Shown one piece after another: positions 1 to 11,196 of a stretch of 52,155 bases of DNA. The translations under genes were made by a program, and so were the position numbers. Positions within the stretch are counted from its first letter, which is position 1, and each line of letters begins with the position of its first letter. The notes below the pieces were generated by a model, which was not told the origin of the DNA, ran no database searches, and saw only the letters and a program-made list of their open reading frames with translations. Source of the stretch: Mesostigma viride (lineage: Eukaryota > Streptophyta > Mesostigmatophyceae > Mesostigmatales > Mesostigmataceae); contig RPFO01002296.1 in the NCBI GenBank assembly GCA_009746045.1, positions 1-52,155 of the forward strand, read 5' to 3'.

Positions 1-1236
1 TCAGGCTCCCATGGTGTCATCATGGCTGGCCTACGTACATGGATGTCTCAGAAAAAAAATGATGAGGATTCAGGCTCCCATGGTGTCATCATGGCTGGCC
101 TACGTACATGGATGTCAAAGAAAAAAAAATGATGAGGATTCAGGCTCCCGTGGTGTCATTATGGCCCGTCTACGTGTTGTTGGCATGTATGAAATGAATG
201 ATGAGGATTCAGGCTCCCATAGTGTCATCATGGCTGGCCTACGTACATGGTTGGCATTTATGTAATTAATGATGAGGATTCAGGCTCCCATGGTGTCATC
301 ATTGCCCGTGTATGTACATGGTTGGCATTTATGTAATTAATGATGAGGATTCAGGCTCCATTGGTGTCATCATGGCCCGTCTACGTACATGGACCGTGGC
401 ATTTATGTATTTAATGATGAGGATTCAGGCTCCCATGGGGTCATTGATGATCATGGCATTTATGTATGTAATTAATGATGAGGATTCAGGCTCCATTGGT
501 GTCATCATGGCTGGCCTACGTATGTACATGGATGTCAAAGAAAAAAAAATGAAGAGGATTCAGGCTCCCATGGTGTCATCATGGCCCGTCTACGTACATG
601 GATGTCAAGGAATAGTAAATGATGAGGATTCAGGCTCCCATGGTGTCAGATGTCATGGCCTGTCTACGTACATGGATGGCATGTATGTATTTAATGATGA
701 GGATTCAGGCTCCCATGGTGTCATCATGGCTGGCCTACGTACATGGATGTCTCAGAAAAAAAATGATGAGGATTCAGGCTCCCATGGTGTCATCATGGCT
801 GGCCTACGTACATGGATGTCTCAGAAAAAAAATGATGAGGATTCAGGCTCCCATGGTGTCATCATGGCTGGCCTACGTACATGGATGTCAAAGAAAAAAA
901 ATGATCAGGATTCAGGCTCCCGTGGTGTCATTATGGCCCGTCTACGTGTTGTTGGCATGTATGAAATTAATGATGAGGATTCAGGCTCCCACAGTGTCAT
1001 CATGGCTGGCCTACGTACATGGTTGGCATTTATGTAATTAATGATGAGGATTCAGGCTCCCATGGTGTCATCATTGCCCGTGTATGTACATGGTTGGCAT
1101 TTATGTAATTAATGATGAGGATTCAGGCTCCATTGGTGTCATCATGGCCCGTCTACGTACATGGGTGGCATTTATGTATTTAATGATGAGGATTCAGGCT
1201 CCCATGGGGTCATCATGGCTTGTCTACGTACATGGA
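1..1236. repeat. ~70-bp tandem satellite with higher-order repeat
   Basis: About 18 head-to-tail units of roughly 70 bp, each carrying GATGAGGATTCAGGCTCC followed by a GGTGTCATCATGGC box and a CTACGTACATGG box. The units vary in their joints (an A-rich joint or an ATTTATGTAATTAATG joint). The order of variants at 1 to about 440 is repeated from 774 to about 1210 (offset 773 bp), so there is a higher-order unit of about 11 monomers. Long open frames cross the array, but I read them as a product of repetition, not genes. The array starts before the window. Bases 1237-1504 that follow are AT-rich and show no gene. Confidence 0.95.
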
Positions 1237-1504
1237 GTCATATTGATTCATGGAACAATGAGATACCATTCTTAATTGAAAATTGTTCTTGATACTTTCA
1301 CATGCATGCCCGGAATCGTGAATTTGTGCGGGTTTCCATGATGACAATCCTCATTGAATTCTTGAGCACACAATATTGAGCAATTTAGGGGCACTTCGGC
1401 AATGTTGACCATTTTCATTCATGATCAATAAAATTAACATTTAATGCAATAAATACATATTCCACTCATTTTAATAAACCATGCAAAAACTTTACAAGCA
1501 CGCT

Positions 1505-2283
1505 CAAGCTAGGGGTGGGCTGGCATGCACGCGTGGGTGTGGGGGTGGGCTGGCATGCATGCGTGGGTGTGGGGGTGGGCTGGCATGCACGTGTGGGTGT
1601 GGGGGTGGGCTGGCATGCATGCGTGGGTGTGGGGTTGGGCTAGCCTGCATGCGTGGGTGTGGGGGGGGCTGGCATGCATGCGTGGGTGTGTGTGGGGGGC
1701 TAGCATGCATGCGTAAGTGTGGGGGGGGGCTGGCATGCATGCGTGGGTGTGGGGGGGGCTGGCATGCATGCGTGGGTGTGTGTGGGGGGCTAGCATGCAT
1801 GCGTAAGTGTGGGGGGGGGCTGGCATGCATGCGTGGGTGTGTATGGGGGCTGGCATGCATGCGTGGGTGTGTGTGGGGGGCTAGCATGCATGCGTGGGTG
1901 TGTGGGGGGGCTGTCATGCATGCGTGGGTGTGTGTGGGGGCTGGCATCCATGCGTGGGTGTGTGGGGGGGCTAGCATGCATGCGTGGGTGTGGGGGTGGG
2001 CTAGCATGCATGCGTGGGTGTGGGGGGGGCGGTCATGCATGCGTGGGTGTGTGGGGGGGCTGGCATGCATGCGTGGGTGTGTGGGGGGGCTAGCATGCAT
2101 GCGTGGGTGTGGGGGTGGGCTAGCATGCATGCGTGGGTGTGAGTGTGGGCTAGCATGCATGCGTGGGTGTGGGGGGGGCTAGCATGCATGCGTGGGTGTG
2201 GGGGGGCCGGGGCCGGGGCTAGCATGCATGCGTGGGTGTGGGGGTGGGCTAGCATGCATGCGTGGGTGTGGGGGGGGCTAGCA
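1505..2283. repeat. GC-rich ~35-bp minisatellite
   Basis: About 24 units of 30-37 bp built from GGGCTAGCATGCATGCGTGG plus a G/T-rich run of variable length. The core TGCATGCATGC holds the self-complementary GCATGCATGC in almost every unit. Length variation lies in the G run. Long open frames on both strands (Cys/Met/Gly-rich on plus, His/Pro-rich on minus) follow from base composition and are not taken as genes. Confidence 0.95.
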
Positions 2284-3570
2284 CGCCCCACCCCTCCATC
2301 GGCACAGCCAGCCTTGTGAGTCTACCCTTAACAACAAGGCTGGTAGGACGACACGCCTGAGCAGCATATGTCATGCCTATCTCAGGCTAATAATGTGTGA
2401 TTTTGTGCCAACAACCAAGTTGTTCCACCCAACAACACATTATAAACCCTCTTCCAAAATGCCCAACAAGCCGGACACGTGGAGGACCACACACGCAGTA
2501 TATAAAGAGAAAATAAGCTGACTTTTTATCCAGCCAACCTGTGGCTAGCTGCTCTGGTTAGCATGACAAATGCTAACATTTACTCAGTGGGAAAGGTGAA
2601 GAGACCATTGGAACAGCCTACCTGACGCATGTGCCACCAAAGCATTGTGTCCCGCAAAATGCACACTGCCTCCTTTCTAACAAGCACGAGCCGCTCTCTT
2701 TAGGAGACAGGTGCCAGCTCGTCAGTGTCTGGGGAAAATGATGCCGCTGCTTAGGAAGACCGCGTGAATTTCCTCGAACACAACTGTCTATAAAGCAAAA
2801 GAAATTTCAGAGAAGCATGGAAATAAAAGCATTACACCTTCCCGACAGGTTGCGGGCCACGCGCTGCAGAAAGCCAGCCACGTCACAGACGATTAACTAG
2901 CTAAAAGACACCCAGGAATCCAGCGATGCAGCGCCAGGACCCGCAACTTTCTGGCTGCATCTGGCCGGAAAGAAGGCAAAAAGCTTACGCTCAACGAGGT
3001 AAGAAAGCAGGAAAACGCAAGCTTAAGACGTTTAACACAAGAACGTACCATAACGGGCATTTATTCGTGCCCAGGCGCACAAGAAAGTCCACCCTTTCAT
3101 GGAGTGGTTGGGCAGTACGCATCGCGCAGGGCTAATGTTATCTTACCGCAAAATGACGGGAAAGGTAAAGATAGCAGCGGGAATTTTTACGGCTTTAGAA
3201 ACATCATTAAACTAGCTTTCCTTACGACCATCAAAACTGGCAACAATCGACAATCAACCCGGCAGGCATCCAATATACTTTATTCATCCCGACAGAAATT
3301 CAGGCCGGACCCCCCCTGCCGATGGCAAAGAAAAAAAGCCCGCGACATTATAGATCGCAACCATCCCGCCATAAATTAGAATCAGTAACTAATTTTCTCC
3401 AACAATCGAGCATTTCTGCTTTCCGCGTGCCAGATTTGTCACGTTTCGTCTAAAGGCAGTCGCCATGGCCCCTACCGCAAGGGGTGCGCGCACCATGCCG
3501 ACATAGCTTTTGGGCCTCAATTTGCACCGAAATTTGGTCCGTACCGTCCAGCTCAGTCGGATTATGTATG
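2284..3570 (-). mobile_element. Decayed relative of the TTAA-target transposon family
   Basis: Read on the minus strand, the part from 3570 down to about 2800 follows the same order of short matches as the three TTAA elements elsewhere in the window: GTGCGCGCACCCC(T)TGCGG, a GGCCATGGCGAC box, a GCCATCGGCA box with a GGGGGTCC-type run, then a CTTCTTTCC box and a CTGGATTCCTGG-type box. No terminal GGGGA/TTAA end is visible at either side, so limits are uncertain. Bases 2284-2800 show no gene. No transposase is coded. Confidence 0.5.
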
Positions 3571-4559
3571 TGGATCGGCCGTGTTGGTTGCATACGCAGG
3601 TATATTAATTCTTGCATTCGCCCCGGACCTTCCCCAGGACAGGTCAGGATATAACAATAATTCTTGCATTCGCCCCCGCCCTTTCCTATGGCCTGGTCAG
3701 GTTTGGGCGCGACGCCACTAGCGCGGCGCCCGCGACAGAGTGGCCAGGCTCGAGCACGTTTTCTGGATCCCAAGCACCGGATTGGACACTGTCCGAGGAC
3801 TGGACAGGAATTGGCTGACCAATCGGATGCTTGCTCGTCGTCTCCAAAAACATATATAAAGAGCCAAATCGCGCGAACTACGCAAGGATCCTTTAAGCAG
3901 CGTTACTCTGCCGAAATGTCAACCTAGGCCGGTCAAGTGACGCCGAGGTGTTCACCGATAGTTCAGGTCAGCCACAGCGCGCCTTCGAATGTAGGCACGG
4001 TCGCATTTTTTTTTAGGAAATGTAGAATTGTTGTCGACCAGCTACCAACGCCCGACCGGACCCATACAACGGAAACATCAAGGCGATGTGATGTAGGTGT
4101 GTCTGATATGTCATTAATACACAGAGCATCGTGAATATAATATATAATATAAATTATATAATATACTATAATTAATATATAATTTTAATTTTATGTTAAT
4201 TTTAATGTTATTTCATATAACATAATATAGCATAATATAATATAATATAATATAATATTATATAAAGTAGTATATAAAAAATTAAAATGTAAAAGAAAAA
4301 TATCTACCTTATTGGGGTTTAATGTTCCTTTCCAGTTCAGCATAAGTACACTCTTGAGTGTGTGCAATGTTTGGTTATACGCCATTGTCTTAAAATAGCA
4401 ACCAATGTAAACCTCCGTCCTAACCACATTTGGATACAATAAAGACATTGATGCCTGACACATAGCATTCATTGCTTGAAATACCATGCATATTTTGTGT
4501 CAATGTTCTGCAGACCACAGCTTCAAGTGGGCATACTTCGCTTTCCTCAATATAATGGC
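3571..4559. other. Non-coding stretch with a 52-bp duplication and AT-rich tract
   Basis: No credible gene. A 52-bp unit starting TAATTCTTGCATTCGCCCC occurs twice in tandem (3606-3657 and 3658-3709, diverged after the first half). Bases 4136-4300 are an AT-rich run of TATAA/TAATA units. Confidence 0.6.
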
Positions 4560-5160
4560 GACATGGCATTTGGTGAAAGTGGTGAGTGCCATGAAGTTGC
4601 GCCGGCCGTCGTTATCCATGACGAACTGAATGGGTTTCGTGCAAATCAAGTTTTTTGTTTTGGTGTTCCAGTTGCGCCGGCCGGCGTTTCCAATGGTATC
4701 TTGCGCGCACTTGCAAAAGCTTGCACGCTTATCAACATTTTGTGTTGGTAAACATTTTATCACCTCTGGGATTTCCGCCTTCACTACCTGAGTTGCTTCT
4801 TTGTGGTTTTCAAATGCAACCGAGTTACGCCGGCCGTCGTTACTCATGACAAATTGTAGGGGTTTTGTGCAAATCACTTTTGTATGGTTTATGTACATGC
4901 ATCCAGTTGCGCCGGCCGGCGTTTCCAATGGTATCTTGCAGTTGCGCAATCAGGCCCCATTACCAAAAGTGTGTTTGTACATCTTTTTTACACCTGAAGG
5001 ATTTCTGCCTGCATATCCTGAGTTGCTTCTTAATGGTTTTTAATTGCGCCCGAGTTACGCCGGCCGTCGTTATTAATGACAAACTGTATGTGTTTCATAA
5101 AATCACTTTTGTATGGTTTACATGTATCCAGTTGCGCCGGCCGGCGTTATTAATGACGCT
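4560..5160. repeat. ~230-bp tandem array with paired GCGCCGGCC motifs
   Basis: About 2.4 units. Each unit carries two copies of GTTRCGCCGGCCGKCGTT: at 4596, 4824 and 5054 in the GTCGTT form, and at 4671, 4916 and 5131 in the GGCGTT form. The second form contains the perfect palindrome CGCCGGCCGGCG. Between them are GCAAATCA.TTTTGTATGG and TGAGTTGCTTCTTWRTGG blocks. The array ends about 130 bp before the start codon of the transposase-like gene, and related motifs recur inside two of its introns, so it may be a 5' leader, promoter or intron region. Confidence 0.85.
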
Positions 5161-5294
5161 TGTCGTTCTTGTTTGATGCCCATCGTTTTCGTCGTGTCTT
5201 TAATGGTGATTATTTATCATTACTCATCCTCAGGGCTTTCGGTGCCGCGGGATTAAGAGGCGAAAAAAATCAGCTGCCGTCTGACCAAAGTCTG

Positions 5295-8200
5295 ATGGCG
5301 CGATCGGGGCGGGGGGCCGTTTCCGACGGTTCGCGTCCCTTGTCCAATGACGACCGGGAGCCTGCACTTCGCGGTCTCTGGAGCGACAAGTACATCGAGA
5401 ACAAGGGGTACAAAATTGCCAATGACATCTTTCCTATCATGGCGGAACGCGTGAAAGCAAACAACCACAGGACGCCAGAGATGAGCGCGGAGGTTCTGTC
5501 TTGCGCAGCTTCAAGACTAAATGCCATGGTGGCGGAGAGCAACGGCATTAAGAAGAGGAAGAACTGTGACGGCGGGCTTCCTGAAAATTGGGCGGAATCT
5601 CTTCGGGATAACATCAAGAAGGCTTTTGGCGACTTGGGAACATCTGAGAAGGATCGTGGGCTTAGGTGGGCCTTGTGTGGACTTGTTACGAAGGCAATGG
5701 AGGGCGTCCCGGACAGGATTGTGGAGCGCGCGTTCGGGATTGACAGGCGCTTTGTCGCAACTGTTCGGGGTCACAGGGATGGAATGGAAGAAGGGGAGGA
5801 CGACCTTTTGATGAGTGCGCCAGAGAGGAGGAGGAGGAAAGACGAGCTTCCGACGGAAGTCATTGCCCTGATACAAGCGTGCTGGAGGGATGATAACTTG
5901 ACGCGGGCGTCTCCGAACATGAAGGATGTTCATTGTGAATGGACCAGAAAGGATTACAAACATACACTAGCGTTTTCGGAGGGTGCGCGCTACTATACTG
6001 TCTCCAAGTCGAAGATTTACGAAGTGTTCATTTCCCGCCATCCGGAGTTGAAGCCACCGCGGCGGATGGACAGTAGGGAGGGGGGGGGGGGGAGGGAGAG
6101 GAGGGTGTGAGGGGGGGAAATCAGGTGATTTTGGAGACGGAGGCAGGGATGTCAATGCTACGCACGAATCAGAAGAGCACAGTTCATGTGGGATACACTA
6201 CTTTTTGCAAGCATATGCCCGCATGCGTCAAGGGGCGGTGGAAAATGCGGAACTTGTGCGCATGCCAGCACCACACTACCATGCAGTCCATGGTTGGGGG
6301 GTTGGCCAAATTTCGTGCAACTTTTCATGCCAGATGCGAGTGCGGACCTGAATGCCACGCGTGCGATCATGGTAGCCAGCTCGACGTGGGGTCGTCCGTG
6401 CCCACATGTTCCATTTTCAAAGCCACTCACACGACAGAGTGGGTGAACAAGTTTACTTGTGAGGTGGAGGGGATGAGGGAGGGGGGAGGTTCGAGGTCGT
6501 CTGTGGGGTCGTCGCGGCCGCAGGTTCAGCCTTTTCAGGGCGAACTTGAGGATCTGCCCATGCATGGGAGGGTGCTGGACGACGAGGAAGGGGTGCCCGA
6601 TCATGACCTGGGCGAGGAGTTGGGGGTTTGCTCGATCCGGCGTAAGGCTTGTGTGTTGGGCACTTGCCTGGCTCCCAAGTGTGGAATTCGGAACTTCATG
6701 TTATGCGAACGGGAGGAGGCTTCCAACCACCTGATTTCATGGACCAGATACGAGATGCAGGATGTGCCGCCGGGTGCGGTTCTTGGGCCAGAGGTAATTT
6801 TTAGTGGAGTGGTTGCGCCCCAAGGCGTTTCTTTTGCAATGTTTCCTGAAGTTCTTGGGCCAGAGGTAATTTTTAGTGGAGTGGTTGCGCCCCAAGGCGT
6901 TTCTTTTTCAATTTTTCCTGAGGTCCTGTCTTTTTTCTTTCTACAGGTCATTGGTGGGTCGAAGTTGATGTCTTTTCTGTATGTGCACACTGCGCATATG
7001 CAGGACGACTGTGACGAGATCGCAAAGGCTGGTGGGCAGCGATTGACGCAAGTCGACGTCAAGTCCACACCAACGGAGCTAAAGGAGGCAATTGTGGACA
7101 AGTGGCCGGACTTCATCCAGCATTGCTTCAACGCGTGGTGGCAAGCGGACGCCTCCAAGGAATGTCTCTCAAGGATGCGGGTGGGGGACCTTGTATGCCA
7201 CACAGATTACGCCGAGAACTACCAGTCTTACACCTATCACAATCTCCAAGCACAGTATTGGCATCCAGTCACATTCGTCCTTATGCCCTGGATCGTGCGC
7301 TACTTGGATCCAGCGTCGGGAAAGGTCGTGAGAAGGGAGTTTCACTTCATCGGACAGGGCGGAATGAAAAGGGACGGGCGGGCCCTCCGTTTTGCTATCC
7401 TCAAAATCCTGGCGACACTACGGTCAGAAGGGGTAGAGGTGAAGCGCTTCATTGGGTGGTCGGACAATTGCTCCATGCAGTTCAAGTCAAGGAATGTGAT
7501 CGCGGAAGTGGCCCGGCTGCTGACGGAGGATCCGCACCTGGAGTCATTTGAGTGGAATTACTTTGGGGAGCAGCACGGAAAGGGGGAGGTGGATGGAGCT
7601 GGTGGGACTGTGAAGTGCATGTTGAGGAGGTGGCACATCAGGGAAGAGAACCAGGACAAACAGACGGCCGCCCAGTTGGTGGAGAATCTGGCGTCGGGGG
7701 CGGTGGGCGGGACCACAACGACCAGGCGTAACTTCTTCGAGTTCCCCGAGGTAATTAAGTGTACAGTCCTCGTTCAGGGAATAGTTACGCCGGCCGTCGT
7801 TTCTAGGGCGTTCTTGGAGTCCTGGCGATCAGGAGTGCTTAATAAAACACAACTAGCTCGATGGTCTCGTAACTTCAACTTTCCCTTGTGCAAATCTTGT
7901 CTTCGACGCGCAGGTGCTTCCTTACAGCCCAGGGCGCGGCGAAATCAAAGGAGTGAAGAAGGCGCACTGGTGGCGCATGGACAAGTCGAATGTGACGCGC
8001 TTAATGCTGCGCCAGTATTCCTGCTATTGTGGCGGTGCGTGCGCCGAGGAAAGGTGGTGGGATTGTCGAAAGGAGTGGACCGACATGGACGGCTGGAATG
8101 TGGGAGGTGCTCGGATGAAGCTCCACAAACTGGGGGAGCCAGTGCAAAGGAACCCAAACGGACAAGGGGGGCACGCAGGGACGCGACTGAACAGACTACA

Positions 8201-8645
8201 GGCAGAGAGGACGATGATGGGAAGGAGACTGAAGCTGCGAGACATTTTTGCCGTCGAGTCCTACTCTGGTGATGAGTCCCACGATCCAGATCATCCATAT
8301 TGGCTAGCGGAAGTCTTGCAGGAGCCTTATCAGGTGGCCGCTACTTTCGTGAGGCGAGTGGCCGACAGAAACGGCAAGGTCGATAGGGAGTTGTTCCGTA
8401 AGGGACAATGGGTGGTGGGGGTGCGCTACTGGGACAGATTTCCGGGTATGGCGACGATGTTCAAAATGGACGCCGATGCGCAAGCTGAACAGCCAAACTT
8501 GGTCAATTGCTACCTGTGCATGGACGCGGGGTTCGAACACACCATTGTTGTCAACCCAGCTAACAATCGCCAGGCCATCTTGACCATTCCGACAGACGTC
8601 GAGAAACGGCTCACGAACTTGGCCAAGAAGAGACCTGTTGAGTAG
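5295..8645 (+). CDS. Transposase-like protein of the widespread ENY/HGKG family (4 exons)
   Basis: Proposed exons are 5295-6072, 6147-6793, 6947-7750 and 7914-8645, giving 986 aa. The GT-AG introns fix phase at every join. I recognise the order of motifs from a large uncharacterised protein family of animals and protists, from memory: RDDNLTRASPNMKDV (about aa 200), SKIYEVFISRHPEL, then YTTFCKHMPACVK and the Cys/His segment RNLCACQHH (about 275-305), later CHTDYAENYQSY (Asp about 562), GWSDNCSMQFKSR (Asp about 648) and HGKGEVDGAGGTVK (Glu about 689, Asp about 691). The three acidic blocks fit an RNase H-fold DDE/DDD catalytic centre; that role is inferred. The last exon adds a small Cys cluster (YCGGAC) and a W/G-rich domain that may be SH3-like. 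I saw no flanking TIRs, so it may be a transposon gene or a domesticated one. An in-frame reading upstream to 5160 exists, but ATG 5295 is the first good start. Confidence 0.75.
6073..6146 (+). other. Intron 1 of the transposase-like gene
   Basis: 74 nt, starts GTAGGG and ends GGCAG, with a 12-G run inside. It is inferred because the reading frame changes here and only this acceptor restores phase, joining ...RRMD to MSMLRTNQ. An alternative acceptor at 6124 leaves the wrong phase. Confidence 0.6.
6794..6946 (+). other. Intron 2 of the transposase-like gene, with duplicated donor
   Basis: Starts GAG|GTAATTTTTAG and ends TTTCTACAG|GTC. The 72-bp stretch 6779-6850, including the exon end CTTGGGCCAGAG and the donor, is repeated at 6851-6922. 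Both the 153-nt intron and the 81-nt one from the second donor keep frame, so two proteins differing by 24 aa are possible. Both copies carry GTTGCGCCCCAAGGCGTTTC. Confidence 0.75.
7751..7913 (+). other. Intron 3 of the transposase-like gene
   Basis: 163 nt, GAG|GTAATTAAG to CGACGCGCAG|GTGCTTCC. It contains GTTACGCCGGCCGTCGTTTC at 7784-7803, the motif of the upstream array. Unspliced, the frame soon leaves the conserved protein; spliced, EFPE joins VLPYSPGRGE. Confidence 0.8.
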
Positions 8646-9289
8646 GCCAGCTCGCCCGGGCTTGGTTGGACGAGGTGGACAGCCTTGAGAGCACGTGCTT
8701 CGTTGTGAGCACTTGCCTTTCAGCCGTGATTTGCAAACGAGTTCCTTGTCCTGAATTGTAAAGCTCGATTCATGCTCTTTTAAGGAAGTGTATAATATTA
8801 TCCAGATCATGTATATATTTAGATCTAGACCTGAGTTCAAATAACATTTCTTAGAGGGCTGAGATGCGCGAGGTCCAGCATACATGTATATATCCATGGA
8901 GACATGTTACAAACTCAAATGTTTCATTGTACGTACCACTAGCTCGTCGACGGGGGTATCCCATGTAATGTATGATTTATGAATTAATTAATCGCTTAAT
9001 TGTACAATTTAAATGGATCATGAACTTGTCAAGTGGCCTAATTTGGTTTATTTGGTTCATCATTTATTGATGTCAATCATTCTTAATTGAATCTCGAGCA
9101 ATAGCAATCATGAAGCACATCCTAATCATGTGATTCGCATAATGAGAATAGGCAACAAGTGCTAAGTACTTTGAGGAATGCGGGGTTGGTCAGGTTATTA
9201 TAGAGCTAGAGCTACAAACGGCACATATATTGCAAACTTTGCGCTCCAGGCATGGAATTTCAAAAGTACCAAAATTGGAGCAGTAGATG
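8646..9289. other. Intergenic, no feature seen
   Basis: AT-rich sequence after the transposase-like gene. It should hold that gene's 3' UTR and the unknown target flank of LINE-B, but I see no gene, TIR or repeat that I can support. Confidence 0.5.
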
Positions 9290-9404
9290 TTGGGGACGCC
9301 CGCAAACATTCCTACCCGGGTCTAATCTATCTACATCGGCTACATACTACATCTATCAAACAGCATTCTAACTACAACATCTATCTAGACAGCCGCACGC
9401 TGCC

Positions 9405-10002
9405 CTAGGGGAGCTGTCTGGCGTGCCTCCCACGGGCTTGCACACGCGGGCGCTTCCCCACTGGTGGGGGCTCGTTGTCGTCTATGACCTGGGCCCACTT
9501 GGCCTTGTCCATCATCTTCTTCCAAATCACAGAGAGGCCTAGGCCCCCCATGTCCTCTACTGGCTGTTCTTTGAAGGTGCGGGCCTTGCGGCGTCTAACA
9601 TCACTGGGCCCAGCCCACGTCAGGAGGTGCCGGCCAGGCTGAGCTGGTCGCAGTCCTGCGGGGGGGCCACGTGAGGTGTCTACCTGGTTGGTGCGAGCTA
9701 GGTGCCCTACTAGCTGCAGGCGTCGCTGCTTAATGGTGCTGGTGATATAGGGCATGCCCTAGTACAGGTCCTCATTGCGGACATGAGCAGCATATCCTAC
9801 TCTGAAAATGGAACGCAGCATGCTGGTGACCGCGCCGTCCAGCTTGCGGGCCAGGTCGGCGGTGAGGGTCCACGTACGTCTCGGCCCCATACGTGAGAAC
9901 ATGAAGGACGAGGACCTTGAACAGGTCCTATTTCTCGATCTTGCCCAGGGGCTTGCGCCACAGGGCCCGGTACTGGCGTAAAGCGTGCCAGGCGAGGGAG
10001 AT
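9405..10002 (-). pseudogene. LINE-B reverse transcriptase C-terminal part
   Basis: Minus reading: WHALRQYRALWRKPLGKIEK, stop, DLFKVLVLHVLTYGAET, then (after a 4-nt insertion near 9873 relative to the plus copy) the LTADLARKLDGAVTSMLRS region, a stop after VRNEDLY, then ITSTIKQRRLQLVGHLARTN and a C-terminus with HLLTWAGPSD and WKKMMDKAKWAQV. LTYGAET and RRLQLVGHLAR are typical of the region after the RT domain in LINE ORF2. Two stops and a frameshift make it a pseudogene. Confidence 0.85.
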
Positions 10003-10020
10003 TAATTAATTAAAATCATA

Positions 10021-10034
10021 GCTCCGTGGGGAGC
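10021..10034 (-). other. 3'-end hairpin of element A
   Basis: Stem GCTCC/GGAGC around a 4-nt loop (CCAC in element sense), just before the TTAAT tail. See the covariation finding. Confidence 0.8.
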
Positions 10035-10702
10035 ATATGTAACACATAGCCCTGAGAAAGGGGCATCTATGGGTTTGTAATACAATCAGGGCGACAACCT
10101 GCAGGTGTAGGATGTACGACTATCACCTGCTCTGGGTGCACTAGGTGCACCTGCACCTCCATGATGGTTCATGCCTCCTAAACAAGCACAGGCACCCAGG
10201 GGGGGCTTGAGGAGAGGGTAAGAAGGCCTGCATGACATATGGGGTGGAAGGTGTGTGGCTAGGCTATAGCTAGGGTACACATGGCCTCTCAGCAGGGAGT
10301 AACTCCCTGCATGGGCAAAGCATGACTCGAAATTGCTACGGCTATTGCAAGGGCGGGTGTGGGCCCATCACGTAGGCATACATGGCCATATTATTTCAAT
10401 GCACAAGGATACACATTTCCATCACCATTCATCTTCATCATCCTGAACGACTCGAAAACGCGGAAAAGATAACGGCAGGCTCGAGCTACCATGGTCCGGA
10501 TTCTCCCGATTTCTGGCCTGCGCTGGTTGTCTCTTTGATATTATTACGGCAAGACTTGGGTCTACGAGCCACGAGGTAGCCATGGCTGTCGGAGCTCATA
10601 ACTTTCACGTTTGAGCCCCGAATTCAGCTGTGAATATCACAATCGCTTCGTCTTTCTTAGACGCACATGCTGCTATAATTTTCCAAAGCTATAACGCACT
10701 AT

Positions 10703-11196
10703 ATGGCGAATAAACGCGCCTCGACGCAACGCAGCCTGGCGGCTGCGCTCGGCAATGAAAATACGTCTGCAGCCCCGGCAGCAGACTCGCCCTCAAGCCC
10801 GGACGGCAATGGTGACACTAGTCGTGCACTGGTGGTTGCCCAGCCCCCTCACGGACTTGCCTCGCCCTCTGCATCGCCAGAGCCTAAACGCAGCCGCCCT
10901 GAGCATCCGCCCCCTGACGAGCCGGACTGGAAAGCAATAGACTTTGACGCCAAATCAGCTACATGGTGGACACAAGGCCGCGCCAATCCCATGCAGTTTA
11001 TGAACGCCGTGTTCTTTGGGTCGCGCACCTCGCTTCTTGCCCTGGGCAAGCACTTTTACGTCCAAGGCCGCATCATTATGCCTACCCGCATGGATTCCTC
11101 GTCGGATCTGTCCAGCTACTCCCGCCCCCGCCTTCAGCTCCTCGCCCTCTGCTGCCTCCTCGGGCGCTCTGTCGCCGACATCTGGGCCCCCCCCTC
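10703..11196 (+). pseudogene. ORF1p-like protein, N-terminal half (element B)
   Basis: Starts MANKRASTQRSLAAALGNEN, followed by a Ser/Pro/Ala-rich basic linker (SPEPKRSRPEHPPPDEP) and a domain with ANPMQFMNAVFFGSRTSLLA and SVADIWAPP. The same N-terminus is seen in elements C and D. The LTR retrotransposon cuts it after IWAPP. Removing that element and one CCCTC joins it in frame to 24279-25155 for a 456-aa protein, so element B had an open ORF when hit. Confidence 0.88.

Noticed and set aside
1-1236. CRISPR array
   Set aside because: Units are contiguous satellite monomers without unique spacers, in eukaryotic-type DNA.
1504-2291. Long Cys/Met/Gly-rich and His/Pro-rich open frames
   Set aside because: They run on both strands across a minisatellite whose unit lacks stop codons; composition explains them.
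5160-5294. Upstream extension of the transposase-like protein to 5160
   Set aside because: It starts with TTG inside the repeat array and shows no family motif; ATG at 5295 is preferred.
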